From JASLBX01 sp036373915 (GTDB taxonomy: Bacteria; Actinomycetota; Actinomycetes; Jiangellales; Jiangellaceae): 21,840 bases of DNA. The translations under genes were made by a program, and so were the position numbers. Of the stretch, positions 14,966 to 21,840 are shown in pieces. The notes under the pieces were generated by a model that was not told where the DNA came from, searched no databases, and worked only from the letters and a program-made list of their open reading frames with translations. The stretch lies in the NCBI GenBank assembly GCA_036373915.1, contig DASUUU010000161.1, positions 1-21,840 of the forward strand. The letters run 5' to 3'. Position 1 is the first letter of the stretch. Each line of letters starts with the position of its first letter.

Positions 14966-15049
14966 TCAAAGCAGGGCGGCGAGTACCACGGCCGCGATCA
15001 GCACGACGAGGACGGCGGTGACGACCAGCCGCCGGGTTCGGATATCCAC
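14966..15049 (-). CDS. Possible 27-residue single-pass membrane peptide
   Basis: In the 104-base gap between the RNA ligase and the methyltransferase a GTG-started frame encodes a short basic head (VDIRTRR) and then about 20 hydrophobic residues to the stop. By hand, 23 of 27 codons end in G or C, as expected for a real gene here. It would be inserted with the head inside by the positive-inside rule. Against it: the start is near the ligase stop with no clear ribosome site, and random high-GC DNA often reads as Val/Ala/Leu. It fits the gap neatly, ending 15 bases before the methyltransferase start. Confidence 0.35.
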   Translation of the reverse strand: MDIRTRRLVVTAVLVVLIAAVVLAALL

Positions 15050-15054
15050 GATGC

Positions 15055-15600
15055 TCAGCTTGCCAGGGGAAACATCGAGAGCGCCTCGTACCGGGCACGT
15101 CTGCCCGCGCCCTGCCCGAGGTGCGACTGCACCAGGGCGATCTCGGTTGCGGTCCATTCGGGACCGACGTACTGAGCCAGCACCGAGACGTACGGACGCA
15201 GGTCGGTCGGCTGCCTCGCCCGAGCCAGCGTCACGTGCGGACGAAACCGGCGTTGAGTCTGGGTGGGTGCACCCGACCGCCGTCCGGCAGCCTCGCAGGA
15301 GCGGGCCAGTCGGCGCATGTCGTCAATCGGGCCACCGCACCCGATCCAGAGCACCCGGTCGTCGAATCGACCGGCGCCGGTCAGCTGGAGCCGCATGGCC
15401 TGATATCTCGTCGCCGCGCGGCGCAATCGCTCCGTCAGGTCGGGAACCCGATCGCCGGCCACCTCGCCATAGAACGCCAGGGTGAGGTGCCACGCGTCGG
15501 GCAGCGTCCACGTGACCGCGTCATCACGGACGCTTTCGACCGCCTCGTCGAGGTGACGTACCACCTCGGGCGGCGGGACGATGGCCGCGAACAACCTCAC
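15055..15600 (-). CDS. thpR: RNA 2',3'-cyclic phosphodiesterase (2'-5' RNA ligase family)
   Basis: This protein has the 2H phosphoesterase fold. Members open 2',3'-cyclic phosphates and can join 2'-5' RNA ends in vitro; the physiological substrate in bacteria is unclear. The two catalytic motifs are HLT (His38, Thr40 in AWHLTLAFYG) and HVT (His122, Thr124 in FRPHVTLARAR). The 181-residue length is normal for the family. The GTG at 15600 overlaps the stop of the upstream isomerase-family gene as GTGA, so the two are probably co-translated. Confidence 0.93.
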   Translation of the reverse strand: MRLFAAIVPPPEVVRHLDEAVESVRDDAVTWTLPDAWHLTLAFYGEVAGDRVPDLTERLRRAATRYQAMRLQLTGAGRFDDRVLWIGCGGPIDDMRRLARSCEAAGRRSGAPTQTQRRFRPHVTLARARQPTDLRPYVSVLAQYVGPEWTATEIALVQSHLGQGAGRRARYEALSMFPLAS

Positions 15601-16343
15601 TGGGTCGCGAGCCGCAGGCGCGCATCCATGTGCTCGACAGCGGCCTGGTCACCATCGGTCGTGATCTCGTCACGTGGGCCCCGACCCCATAGCCACAGGT
15701 ACATCGGCAGCGGATCGCCCGACACCTTCGCGTCGTTCGCGAGCTCGGGCCACCGGTCGAGGTAGACCGAGGCGACGACGGTGTTCGGCTCCATGACGAC
15801 CCGCCAGGCCGTGCCACCGCTCTCGACCCGCACGATGGCGGTCGGTCGCCCGGTGACCGGCTCGTCGCTCCAGTCGCCGGCCAGGAACCGCCTCAGCACC
15901 TCGTCGACGCCATCGAGCGCGAGAGCGTCGTCGATCGGCGTGATGTCGTCGTACGCCAACTCCACGTCGACCCGATGGATGGCGCTCTCGTGAGCCATCC
16001 GGCGGCCCCAGAAGCCCACCGTGCGTTCGTCCCACCACCATGTGTCGGCGTACTCGAGGGGGTGGCGTGTGGTCAATTCGGTCAGCAGGTCGTCAGTGGC
16101 CCGCCGGAAGTATTCGAGGGTGGGTTCTTCGTCGCGCTCGGGCGGCCACGGCTGCGGGAACGCCTTCTCCCGGATACAGGCGACCTTGTGCCGGTACACC
16201 TCGGCGACGTGTTCGACCGCGTCCCGGACCGTCCAGCCGGGGCAGGACGGAACCGCCGCATCAAGGCCTTTACCGGCGACGGCGAGGATTCTGGCCGCGT
16301 CGGCCCGAACGTGCTCCACGTACTGTTCATGGCTCAGTCTCAT
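15597..16343 (-). CDS. Maleylpyruvate isomerase family mycothiol-dependent enzyme
   Basis: This 248-residue protein has a DinB-like four-helix metal domain followed by an MDMPI C-terminal domain. The pattern VPSCPGWTVRDAVEHVAEVY (31-50) places a metal histidine at 45, and Glu119 and His123 in AHESAIHR repeat the E-x3-H spacing of the zinc site in the Corynebacterium maleylpyruvate isomerase. The family uses mycothiol as cofactor, consistent with an actinobacterium. The actual substrate is unknown, since no gentisate or aromatic pathway genes lie near. The ATG at 16343 was preferred to the GTG at 16382 because it begins the family-like MRLSHEQYVEHV; no strong ribosome site precedes it. Confidence 0.85.
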   Translation of the reverse strand: MRLSHEQYVEHVRADAARILAVAGKGLDAAVPSCPGWTVRDAVEHVAEVYRHKVACIREKAFPQPWPPERDEEPTLEYFRRATDDLLTELTTRHPLEYADTWWWDERTVGFWGRRMAHESAIHRVDVELAYDDITPIDDALALDGVDEVLRRFLAGDWSDEPVTGRPTAIVRVESGGTAWRVVMEPNTVVASVYLDRWPELANDAKVSGDPLPMYLWLWGRGPRDEITTDGDQAAVEHMDARLRLATQ

Positions 16344-16420
16344 GGCGCGCCAGCATGCCACTGGGGATCGACCGCGTGCCACGCCATTTCGGTCGGGGCG
16401 GCCCTGGCAGGATGGCCCGG

Positions 16421-17008
16421 ATGAACGCCCTGGACGATGCCGACGGTGCCCGCGCCTATGGAGCCGCGATCCTCCGCGGCGAGAAGGTGTACCTGCGCGA
16501 ACTTCGCGACAACGACCTGCCGCTGCTGGTGAAGTGGTGGAACGATCCGCAGGCCGCTGCGCTGCAGACCCTCGTAGTGCGCCCGCAGCCGGAGTCCGCG
16601 GTCGTCGAGAGGTACCGGGAGTGGAGTAGCAGCAAGGATTTCACCGGAGCCTGGTTCAGCATCGTGGCCCAGGAGGACGACGGGCTGGTCGGCCACATCA
16701 GTCTGTTCGGTGTGCAGATGCCGACGCGGGCCGCGACCCTCGCCATATCGGTCGGTCCGGAACACTGGAGCCGCGGCCTCGGCACCGATGCCTTGCGGGT
16801 CATCGTGCGGTACGGATTCCAGGAGCTGGGGCTGAACCGCATCGGACTCGGAGTCTGGGCCTTCAACGATCGCGCCATCGCGGCCTACCGGAAGGTGGGC
16901 TTCGTCGAGGAGGGACGCCGGCGGCAGATGACGTTTCACGCCGGCCATTTCCACGACGAAGTGCTCATGAGCATCCTTCGCAGCGAGTGGGACGCAGCGA
17001 GCGCCTGA
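16421..17008 (+). CDS. GNAT family N-acetyltransferase (RimJ/RimL-like)
   Basis: This is a 195-residue acetyltransferase of the Acetyltransf_3 type, which uses acetyl-CoA to modify amino groups of proteins or small molecules. Substrate cannot be told. The N-terminal beta strand is GEKVYLRELRDNDLP (20-34). The acetyl-CoA loop is SRGLGTDAL (117-125), then GVWAFNDRAIAAYRKVGF (144-161) as motif B. The ATG at 16421 is preceded by AGGATGG; another ATG at 16412 is only three codons upstream and equally possible. The gene diverges from the isomerase-family gene across a 77-base spacer and is followed by two hairpins. Confidence 0.88.
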   Translation: MNALDDADGARAYGAAILRGEKVYLRELRDNDLPLLVKWWNDPQAAALQTLVVRPQPESAVVERYREWSSSKDFTGAWFSIVAQEDDGLVGHISLFGVQMPTRAATLAISVGPEHWSRGLGTDALRVIVRYGFQELGLNRIGLGVWAFNDRAIAAYRKVGFVEEGRRRQMTFHAGHFHDEVLMSILRSEWDAASA

Positions 17009-17032
17009 TCCCACAGCCACATCCCACAGGTC

Positions 17033-17051
17033 CGGACGGACCATCCGTCCG
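17033..17051 (+). terminator. Hairpin after the acetyltransferase gene
   Basis: A perfect 8-bp stem (CGGACGGA with TCCGTCCG) with a three-base loop lies 24 bases past the stop. Confidence 0.55.
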
Positions 17052-17058
17052 CTCTGTC

Positions 17059-17115
17059 TGCAATGCACACCTATGGGAAGCGGACCCGATGCGCTTCCTC
17101 TGGGTATGCATTGCA
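17059..17115. terminator. Long imperfect hairpin between convergent genes
   Basis: Two 24-base arms (17059-17082 and 17092-17115) are complementary at 20 of 24 positions around a nine-base loop, with perfect ends TGCAATGCA/TGCATTGCA and a perfect inner stem GGAAGCG/CGCTTCC. It lies between the ends of the plus-strand acetyltransferase and the minus-strand LacI gene, so a two-way terminator is the simplest reading; a small repeat element is the alternative. Confidence 0.6.
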
Positions 17116-17175
17116 CCGCAGCGGAGGCGGAGCAGAGGGGAGACGGCGGCGATCAGAGCTGGAAGGTCCAGCTGT

Positions 17176-18204
17176 TCAGGCGGACGCCCGGATCACCAGC
17201 TCGGTAGGCAGGATCTCACCGCCGGCCGGCGCACTCTCGCCCCGTAATTGGGCCAGCAGCAGCTCCGCCATGCGATGCCCGAGTTCCTCGACCGGCTGAT
17301 GCACTGTCGTCAGGGGCGGCACGGTCGCCGGGGCCAGCATCGAGTCGTCGAAGCCGATCACCGCCACGTCGTCCGGGATGGCCTTGCCCGCGTCGCGAAG
17401 CACGGTCATCGCGCCGGTCGCCATCAGGTCGGACGCGACGAAGACCGCGTCGAGCTCGGGCCAGGTCGCGAGCAGCGTTCGCATCGCGGACGCCCCGCTC
17501 TCGGCGGTGAAGTCTCCCGTGGCGACAGCGTCGGCGGGCAGGCCGGCGGACTGCACAGCGTGGCGCCAGCCGTCCAGGCGGTCGACGCCGGCCGGCATGT
17601 CGGAGGGGCCGGCGACAGTGGCGATCCGCCGCGCGCCCCGCCGGATCAGGTGCTCTGTCGCCGCACGGGCGCCACCGACGTTGTCCACGTCCACGAACGG
17701 GACGCTGGCGCCGTCCGGCTCCAGCGGGCGGCCGAGGAACACGCACGGTAACCTCGCCCTGGCCAGCTCGGACGGCAGGTGATCCTCGCGGTGGTGACTC
17801 ATGACGAGGGCGCCGTCGACGTGACCGGCGCGCAGGTACCGCAGCAACCGCTCGGTATCCCCTGCCTGTTGAGCGATCAATAGCACGAGTTGGAACTCGG
17901 TACCGGCCAGGCCCCTGGTGACGCCCTGCAGCGCGCCGGTGAGGAACGGGTCCCCAACCAGCTTGGATCCCGTCTCCGGAACGACGAGCGCGACCGAATC
18001 GGTGCGCCGCGTCACAAGCGACCGCGCGGCCCGGTTCGGTATGTACCCGAGCTCGGCGATCGCCCGGTCGATCGCTTCGCGGGCCTTCTCGCTTACCCGG
18101 ACACCGCCGTTGATGGCCCGCGACACGGTCGCCCTCGAAACACCGGCCCGGCGTGCGACCTCCTCGAGCGTCGGCAGCCTCGGCTCGGACGGCAAGCCCT
18201 TCAC
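17176..18204 (-). CDS. LacI family transcriptional regulator of the sugar operon
   Basis: This is a 342-residue DNA-binding repressor. The N-terminal helix-turn-helix is at residues 12-33 (TLEEVARRAGVSRATVSRA begins it), followed by the hinge helix near NRAARSLVTRRT and a periplasmic-binding-like sugar domain to the end. The GTG at 18204 overlaps the stop of the GH1 gene as GTGA, so regulator and glucosidase are translated together; the frame is open to 18327 but that part lies inside the glucosidase gene. In Streptomyces, CebR of this family controls cellobiose uptake. Its 14-base palindromic site was not found in the window; any operator is probably upstream of the binding-protein gene, outside it. 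Confidence 0.95.
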   Translation of the reverse strand: MKGLPSEPRLPTLEEVARRAGVSRATVSRAINGGVRVSEKAREAIDRAIAELGYIPNRAARSLVTRRTDSVALVVPETGSKLVGDPFLTGALQGVTRGLAGTEFQLVLLIAQQAGDTERLLRYLRAGHVDGALVMSHHREDHLPSELARARLPCVFLGRPLEPDGASVPFVDVDNVGGARAATEHLIRRGARRIATVAGPSDMPAGVDRLDGWRHAVQSAGLPADAVATGDFTAESGASAMRTLLATWPELDAVFVASDLMATGAMTVLRDAGKAIPDDVAVIGFDDSMLAPATVPPLTTVHQPVEELGHRMAELLLAQLRGESAPAGGEILPTELVIRASA

Positions 18205-19598
18205 ACCTGCCCCGCGCTGGACGTGATCGTGTCGGCGTACCACCGTCCACTGGACTTGACGATCCGCTGTTGCGTTTCGAAATCCACGTAGACCAGGCCG
18301 AAGCGCTGGCCGTAACCCCAGGCCCACTCGAAGTTGTCGAACATCGACCAGTAGAAGTAGCCGCGAACATCCGCACCGGCGTCGATAGCATCGGCCACCG
18401 CATCGAGGTGGCTCGCCAGGTAGGCGACGCGGTCGGGATCATGCACGTGACCGTCCACGACTCGGTCCGGGAAGGCCGCTCCGTTCTCGGTCACGTACAT
18501 CGGAACACCCGGGTACTCCTTGTGCAGCCAGGTCAGCAGTTCGGTCAGCCCTTCAGGGTAGATCTCCCAACCCTGTCCGGTGACCGGCCGGCCGACCTTG
18601 TGGAATGCGACATCCTCGGCGCCGACCCACGGCGAACCGGGCGGGTTCGGCGTCGCTATGCCCAGGTCGGAAGCGGGATCCTGAGCACGAGCGGACACCG
18701 TGTTGCCCAGATAGTAGTTGACGCCCAGCAGGTCGACCGGCGCTGAGATCACCGCCAGGTCGCCGTCGCGAATGTGGTCGCCGAGTCCGTACAGGGCTAG
18801 GTCGCTCAGCACGCCGGGCGCGTACGCGCCGCGGAGGACGGGTTCGATGAACAGCCGGTTCTGGAGCCCGTCGATACGCCGGGCCGCCTCGACGTCGTCC
18901 GGGTCATCGGGGTTCAGCGGTACGACCGGCGCGAAGTTCAGCGTGATGCCGACCGTCGCTTCCGGGCTCCGAGAACGGATCGCTTGCACCGCCAGACCAT
19001 GTGCGAGCAGCAGATGATGAGTTGCTGCGACGGCGGCCCGTGGTTCTGACCGGCCCGGTGCGTGCTCGCCGCTGGCGTATCCCAGCAGCGCCGAGCAGAA
19101 CGGTTCGTTGAGGGTCGTCCAGTACGGGACCCGGTCGCCCAACGCACCGTAGGCGGTGTCGGCATACTCGGCGAACCGGTACGCGGTGTCGCGAGCCGGC
19201 CAGCCTCCCGCATCTTCGAGCGCCTGCGGCAGATCCCAGTGATAGAGCGTCACCCAGGGGACGATGTCATGTGCCAGCAACTCGTCGACGAGCCGCCGGT
19301 AGAAATCCAAGCCCCGCTCGTTGACCGCCCCGCCGCCGGGCCGTACCCGCGGCCATGCCACCGAGAACCGGTACGACCGAATCCCCAACTCTGCCATCAG
19401 CGCCACGTCGTCGGCCATCCGCCGGTAGTGCTCGATCGCCGGATCACCGGTTGCCTCACCGATGATCGCGCCCGGGCGGCGGCAGAAGACGTCCCAGATC
19501 GAATCGGACCGCCCGTCGGCCGTGGTCGAGCCTTCTATCTGGAAGGCAGCTGTCGCAGCGCCAAACAAGAATCCCGGTGGAAGTTTCCGGGTCACCAT
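18201..19598 (-). CDS. GH1 beta-glucosidase
   Basis: Glycoside hydrolase family 1 retaining beta-glucosidase; 465 residues is the usual length and no signal peptide is present, so it acts in the cytoplasm on imported oligosaccharide. The acid/base is Glu165 in TLNEP and the nucleophile is Glu371 in YVTENG. Substrate-binding parts include FLFGAATAAFQIEG (10-23), HWDLPQALE (120-128) and the C-terminal FEWAWGYGQRFG (423-434). The ATG at 19598 follows an AGGGGG ribosome site. It comes 49 bases after the second permease and overlaps the LacI gene. The motif set fits beta-glucosides such as cellobiose; activity on beta-galactosides cannot be excluded. Confidence 0.95.
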   Translation of the reverse strand: MVTRKLPPGFLFGAATAAFQIEGSTTADGRSDSIWDVFCRRPGAIIGEATGDPAIEHYRRMADDVALMAELGIRSYRFSVAWPRVRPGGGAVNERGLDFYRRLVDELLAHDIVPWVTLYHWDLPQALEDAGGWPARDTAYRFAEYADTAYGALGDRVPYWTTLNEPFCSALLGYASGEHAPGRSEPRAAVAATHHLLLAHGLAVQAIRSRSPEATVGITLNFAPVVPLNPDDPDDVEAARRIDGLQNRLFIEPVLRGAYAPGVLSDLALYGLGDHIRDGDLAVISAPVDLLGVNYYLGNTVSARAQDPASDLGIATPNPPGSPWVGAEDVAFHKVGRPVTGQGWEIYPEGLTELLTWLHKEYPGVPMYVTENGAAFPDRVVDGHVHDPDRVAYLASHLDAVADAIDAGADVRGYFYWSMFDNFEWAWGYGQRFGLVYVDFETQQRIVKSSGRWYADTITSSAGQV

Positions 19599-19647
19599 CG
19601 TCCCCCTACCGCGTCGATTACACCGCCGCCCGTTGTTGTACTTGACC

Positions 19648-20547
19648 TCATCCTTTCACCGCGCCTTCCATGATTCCCCGGATGATCTGCCGGAAGAACA
19701 ACACGAAGATCACGGCGAGCGGCAGCGTGGCGATCAGCGTGCCGGCGAAGATCTGCGCGAGATCCTGGTGGTACGCCGAATTCAAGGTTTTCAACGAGAC
19801 CTGGACGGTCGGGTTGGACGGATCAGCAAGGACGATGAACGGCCAGAAGAACTCGTTCCAGTACTGCATGAAGGTGAGCAGGCCGAGCACGGCCGCGGCC
19901 GGGCGCAAGGCGGGTGCCACGACATGCCGGAAGATCCGCCACGTCGAGCAACCGTCGACGCGGGCGGCCTCGATCAACTCGTCCGGCACCGACTGCAGCG
20001 TGTACTGCCGCATCAGGAAGATGCCGAACCCGCTGATCAAGAACGGGACGACGACCGCCTTGATGTCGTTCAGCCAGTCGAGTTCGATCATCAGCCGGTA
20101 CAGCGGCACGATGTTGAGCTGTACCGGAATCATCATGGTGAGCAGGATCGCGACAAGTAGGACGTTGCGGCCCCGGAACCGCAGTTTGGCGAAAGCGAAG
20201 CCGGCGATCGCGCTGAAGAACACTGTGCTGACGGTGATCGTTCCAGCGGCTACGAAGGAGTTGAAGATGCCTTTCACGATCGCCGCGTCACTGTTGTCGA
20301 GGACACGGCGCACGTTCTCACCGAGGTTGCCGCCCGGCAGCAGCGCCGGCGGCCATTCGTACGCCGAGGCATTCGTCCGGGAGGCGATGATCACCATCCA
20401 GTACAGGGGCAGCACCGACAGGATCGCGGCCACCGTCAATCCGATGACGGTGAGCGGGCCGGCCCGGTGCACTCGCGGCGCGACCTCGGCGGCTTCCGCC
20501 CGGACCCTGCCCGCCGGCGGGCGGACGACCTGCGTTGTCAGAGTCAC
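19648..20547 (-). CDS. Carbohydrate ABC transporter permease (MalG/CebG type)
   Basis: This is the second membrane subunit of a CUT1-type sugar importer, with 299 residues and six predicted membrane helices; the first is near residues 32-55. The EAA loop that docks the ATPase lies at 193-216 (EAARVDGCSTWRIF and on). The C-terminus GIMEGAVKG is typical for MalG-like subunits. Two GTG starts compete: 20556 overlaps the upstream stop as GTGA but lies on the AAAGG ribosome site, whereas 20547 is eight bases after it, so I chose 20547. The gene is co-transcribed with the first permease. Confidence 0.93.
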   Translation of the reverse strand: MTLTTQVVRPPAGRVRAEAAEVAPRVHRAGPLTVIGLTVAAILSVLPLYWMVIIASRTNASAYEWPPALLPGGNLGENVRRVLDNSDAAIVKGIFNSFVAAGTITVSTVFFSAIAGFAFAKLRFRGRNVLLVAILLTMMIPVQLNIVPLYRLMIELDWLNDIKAVVVPFLISGFGIFLMRQYTLQSVPDELIEAARVDGCSTWRIFRHVVAPALRPAAAVLGLLTFMQYWNEFFWPFIVLADPSNPTVQVSLKTLNSAYHQDLAQIFAGTLIATLPLAVIFVLFFRQIIRGIMEGAVKG

Positions 20548-20552
20548 TGGAC

Positions 20553-21548
20553 TCACCTTTCCGAGCCGAGCCGGCGAACGAGCGCGAAGTTGATAGCCGC
20601 CACGACGACGATAAGAACCAGAAGGACAAGTCCGGCCGTCGCGGCATACCCCCAGCGTTGGTGAGCACGCATCGCCTCGACGACGAACATGGTCACCGTC
20701 TGGAACTGGCCGAGTGTGCCGCCGCCCAGGGCGCCCGAACCACTCGTGAACATCAGCGGCTCGGTGAACAACTGCAATCCGTAGATCGTCGAGATGATCA
20801 CCGTGAAGATGACCGTCGGGCGCAGCAGTGGCACGGTGATCTGCCAAAACTGGCGGGCCCGGGACGCCCCGTCGATCTCCGCCGCCTCGTACAGATCGGC
20901 AGAGATGGCCTGCATCGCTGCCAGGTAGATGAGCGCGTTGTAGCCGGTCCACCGCCAGTCGACCATGGTTGCGATCGCCAGCCAGGACGACCAGCGTTCG
21001 GCTCGCCAGTCGATCCGGTCGACGCCGGCAAGTTCGAGCAGTCCATTGGCCAGGCCGAAGTCGCGGGCGAAGAACGACAACCCGAACACCAAGGCCACCA
21101 CAGCCGTGGACGTCACGATGGGAATCGCGATCGCAGCGCGGAAGAAACGGATGCCCCGCAGTGTTCGGTTGAGCCAGTTGGCCAACGCCAATGCCAGCAA
21201 CAACTGCGGAACCGTGGCCAGGATGAACATGCCCAGCGTGTTGAAAACGGCGTTCCAGAAGTTCGGATCGCCCATCAACGTGGCGTAGTTGTCCAGCCCG
21301 ACGAAGTTGGTCGTCGGGTTCAGCGGTGAGGTGTCGGTGAACGACAACCAGATCGTGTACAGCGTGGGGTAGAGCCCGAAGATCGCAAAGAGCACGAAGA
21401 ACGGGGCGACATACAGGTACGGCGACACCCGGATGTCCAGCTTGGCGAGCCGGGTCTTGATTCGTCGACTGCGACCGGGGTCGCCGCGACCCGGCGGTGT
21501 CGTCGACCCGCCGCGGGGCGCGGTCGGAGCGTTGAGGTCGATGCTCAT
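20553..21548 (-). CDS. Carbohydrate ABC transporter permease (MalF/CebF type)
   Basis: This is the first membrane subunit of the sugar importer. From the ATG at 21548 it has 331 residues: a disordered Pro/Gly-rich head (1-28), a basic stretch, and six predicted helices starting at about 43. The EAA loop is at 221-244 (EAAEIDGASRARQFWQ and on). Ribosome-site match is weak. The frame continues open upstream without a stop through a hairpin and into the binding-protein coding sequence, so a gene caller would report one fused protein. A fusion is biologically unlikely, because the binding protein must cross the membrane and be anchored outside. Confidence 0.9.
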   Translation of the reverse strand: MSIDLNAPTAPRGGSTTPPGRGDPGRSRRIKTRLAKLDIRVSPYLYVAPFFVLFAIFGLYPTLYTIWLSFTDTSPLNPTTNFVGLDNYATLMGDPNFWNAVFNTLGMFILATVPQLLLALALANWLNRTLRGIRFFRAAIAIPIVTSTAVVALVFGLSFFARDFGLANGLLELAGVDRIDWRAERWSSWLAIATMVDWRWTGYNALIYLAAMQAISADLYEAAEIDGASRARQFWQITVPLLRPTVIFTVIISTIYGLQLFTEPLMFTSGSGALGGGTLGQFQTVTMFVVEAMRAHQRWGYAATAGLVLLVLIVVVAAINFALVRRLGSER

Positions 21549-21840
21549 CGGGCGAGTCCGTTCGTTCGATGCGTCAGCGGCACGTGGCGTTTCGGGGTGG
21601 TGCCGGTGGGCCGCACCGGCACCACCCCAGGGTGGATGGAAGCCGCAGCCGATGCCCTCGGCGTTGCGCCGGGCGTCCTCCCAGGCCTCGGCCGGCGTGC
21701 GCTCGCCCTGCTCGACCGAACGCAAGGCGTCTTCGTACGCGGTCCGGATCGCGTTGTTCTGCGGCCCGAGGTAGACGGGCTTGAGGTCGGCCGCGCCGGC
21801 ACCGAAGATCTGGCCGGTCGGCGCATTGTTGAAGTACTCG
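21549..21840 (-). CDS. Sugar ABC transporter solute-binding protein (partial, C-terminal end)
   Basis: The minus-strand frame entering from the right edge reads EYFNNAPTGQIFGAGAADLK and, further on, RTPAEAWEDARRNAEG, which is the usual C-terminal helix of CUT1 sugar-binding lipoproteins. The protein should end soon after residue AEGIG, but no stop occurs in this frame before the permease ATG at 21548; the 3' boundary given is therefore nominal. In the +1 frame a stop overlaps the permease start as ATGA, so a one-base shift somewhere near 21630-21660 would produce an ordinary coupled gene end. The rest of the gene is outside the window. Confidence 0.75.
21594..21628 (-). terminator. Perfect 15-bp hairpin between binding-protein and permease genes
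   Basis: GGGGTGGTGCCGGTG and its exact complement CACCGGCACCACCCC enclose a five-base loop. In sugar operons such a hairpin between the binding-protein and permease genes limits readthrough or protects the upstream message, giving more binding protein than permease. Confidence 0.7.

Noticed and set aside
13712..15175. Plus-strand open frame of 487 codons opposite the methyltransferase
   Set aside because: The minus strand shows clear SAM and PCCH motifs; the plus frame reads as a shadow.
16343..16352. Palindrome TGGCGCGCCA at the isomerase-family start
   Set aside because: It partly overlaps the start codon and such GC palindromes are common here; no flanking symmetry supports an operator.
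16040..16420. Upstream extension of the acetyltransferase frame
   Set aside because: It lies antisense inside the isomerase-family gene and is Arg/Pro/Gly-rich; the GNAT fold begins near 16480.
19599..19647. Possible promoter or operator between the second permease and the glucosidase gene
   Set aside because: Only 49 bases; no convincing hexamers and no palindrome of the CebR type were found.

Overview
The window comes from a high-GC Gram-positive bacterium (Actinomycetota). The evidence is strong G/C third-position bias, frequent GTG starts, GTGA/ATGA gene overlaps, a menaquinone reductase ahead of the nuo operon, a citrate synthase 2 and a SerC of the actinobacterial type, and a mycothiol-isomerase-fold protein. 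The genus cannot be fixed from this sequence. Nothing looks like a prophage, CRISPR array, insertion sequence or RNA gene. The protein-coding genes are mostly conserved housekeeping and sugar-use genes, and the less usual material lies in the intergenic DNA.

Region 1 (1-7859, minus strand) is a respiratory operon read right to left: menJ (menaquinone reductase), nuoA, nuoB, nuoC, nuoD, nuoE, nuoF and the first third of nuoG, which runs off the left edge. The nuo genes mostly overlap at stop/start codons. NuoC and NuoE carry unusual N-terminal extensions; the NuoE one is built from two copies of a roughly 59-bp repeat. Upstream of menJ sits a dyad that closely resembles the actinobacterial Rex (NADH/NAD+ sensor) operator.

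Region 2 (7860-11084, mostly minus) holds a nuclease-fold protein of the AbiEi-antitoxin/DUF559 type, menG (the demethylmenaquinone methyltransferase) and pdxH. With menJ and nuo, menG makes a quinone theme: MenG finishes menaquinone, MenJ partly saturates its tail, and NDH-1 reduces it. The 320-base gap between menG and pdxH carries, on the plus strand, a 12-codon reading frame behind a Shine-Dalgarno that can pair with the last 16 bases of 16S rRNA without interruption. This is the best candidate for an undescribed element.

Region 3 (11085-13741, plus) has citA (citrate synthase 2) and serC (phosphoserine aminotransferase). They are separated by a 97-bp element with 28-bp inverted ends. SerC is followed by a terminator hairpin and a short tandem repeat.

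Region 4 (13742-17008) has a minus-strand run of a mycothiol-dependent isomerase-family protein, a 2'-5' RNA ligase/cyclic phosphodiesterase, a possible 27-residue membrane peptide and a PCCH-type methyltransferase. A divergent GNAT acetyltransferase lies on the plus strand.

Region 5 (17009-21840, minus) is a sugar-uptake operon: solute-binding protein (partial), two ABC permeases, a GH1 beta-glucosidase and a LacI-family regulator coupled to the glucosidase. The layout suggests import and cleavage of a beta-glucoside such as cellobiose, as in ceb-type operons. No ATPase gene is present, so a shared ATPase encoded elsewhere is likely. A perfect 15-bp hairpin separates the binding-protein and permease parts, yet the reading frame is open across it.
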